Shown: one piece after another, positions 20,909 to 20,965 of the stretch
How the letters are laid out: each line of letters begins with the position of its first letter
Position numbering within the stretch: the stretch's first letter is position 1
Assembly (NCBI GenBank): GCA_015062085.1
Contig: SUVI01000060.1
Span: 1 to 20,965 of the forward strand
DNA length: 20,965 bases
Source of the DNA: Planctomycetaceae bacterium
Lineage (GTDB): Bacteria > Planctomycetota > Planctomycetia > Pirellulales > Thermoguttaceae
Direction of reading: 5' to 3'
Translations under genes and position numbers: made by a program
The notes under the pieces: generated by a model
The model's input: only the letters and a program-made list of their open reading frames with translations
Databases searched by the model: none
Told to the model about the DNA's origin: nothing

Positions 20909-20965
20909 GAATTTCGTGTTTCCCTGTGTATTTCTGCGGACCGTCTGTGATTTCAGTGGTGGAGT
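20909..20965. repeat. Degenerate second copy of the GTGGTG element (truncated by window end)
   Basis: The text TTTCGTGTTTCCCTGTGTAT (20915-20934), followed at the end by GTGATTTCAGTGGTGGA, resembles one arm of the element at 9585-9747 read on the minus strand (TTTTCGTGTTTTCCGTG..., then TCAGTG and GTGGTG). The window ends within it. No gene is seen in 20799-20965. Confidence 0.45.

Overview
The window looks like a chromosomal segment of a planctomycete (Planctomycetota, probably a Pirellulales or Thermoguttaceae-like lineage). This is inferred from gene content, not from a marker gene. The clues are a membrane-anchored prenyltransferase/squalene-oxidase-repeat protein of the type common in planctomycetes, a PEP-CTERM protein with autotransporter-type beta-strand repeats, a two-helix small membrane protein, a basic N-terminal extension on ribosomal protein bL9, many starts without a Shine-Dalgarno site, and an interspersed CACCAC...GTGGTG palindromic element. 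Base composition is moderately GC-rich in genes and clearly AT-rich between them. No phage, transposase, CRISPR, tRNA or rRNA was seen.

Layout. 2-2494 is the 3' part of a large repetitive PEP-CTERM surface protein, closed by a good intrinsic terminator. 2678-6547 is dnaE (replicative polymerase alpha subunit) with an unusual charged insertion, followed by a fumarylacetoacetate-hydrolase-family enzyme (6686-7540) and a terminator. 7767-9509 is the membrane-anchored prenyltransferase-repeat protein. It converges on a 59-codon minus-strand membrane protein (9781-9960) that falls below usual ORF cut-offs, with a palindromic interspersed repeat between them. Divergent promoters lie at about 10067-10206. 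From 10367 rightwards run a GlmU-like sugar nucleotidyltransferase, cmk, a PlsC-type acyltransferase and a translationally coupled DUF4261-like gene. This is probably one transcription unit for envelope precursor, nucleotide and lipid metabolism. A two-gene lipoprotein unit follows: an LpoB-like protein and a COG3014-like protein. The last part is a translation/replication cluster: rplY (bL25/CTC), pth, rpsF, ssb, rplI. Here rpsR, usually found between ssb and rplI, is missing and a 342-base non-coding gap takes its place.

Themes. Three different short tandem repeats (12, 13-15 and 18 bp) sit within 3.5 kb, two of them expanding protein tails. Most predicted promoters share a TGN-extended -10, and three of them also have a poly-C tract within 0-2 bases of the -35. 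The rplY leader and the ssb-rplI gap contain nested hairpins with GNRA tetraloops and are the best candidates here for undescribed RNA elements. I found no clear novel defence or biosynthetic system; the most unusual items are the C-tract promoter architecture, the two RNA candidates, the two-start pth and the DnaE insertion.
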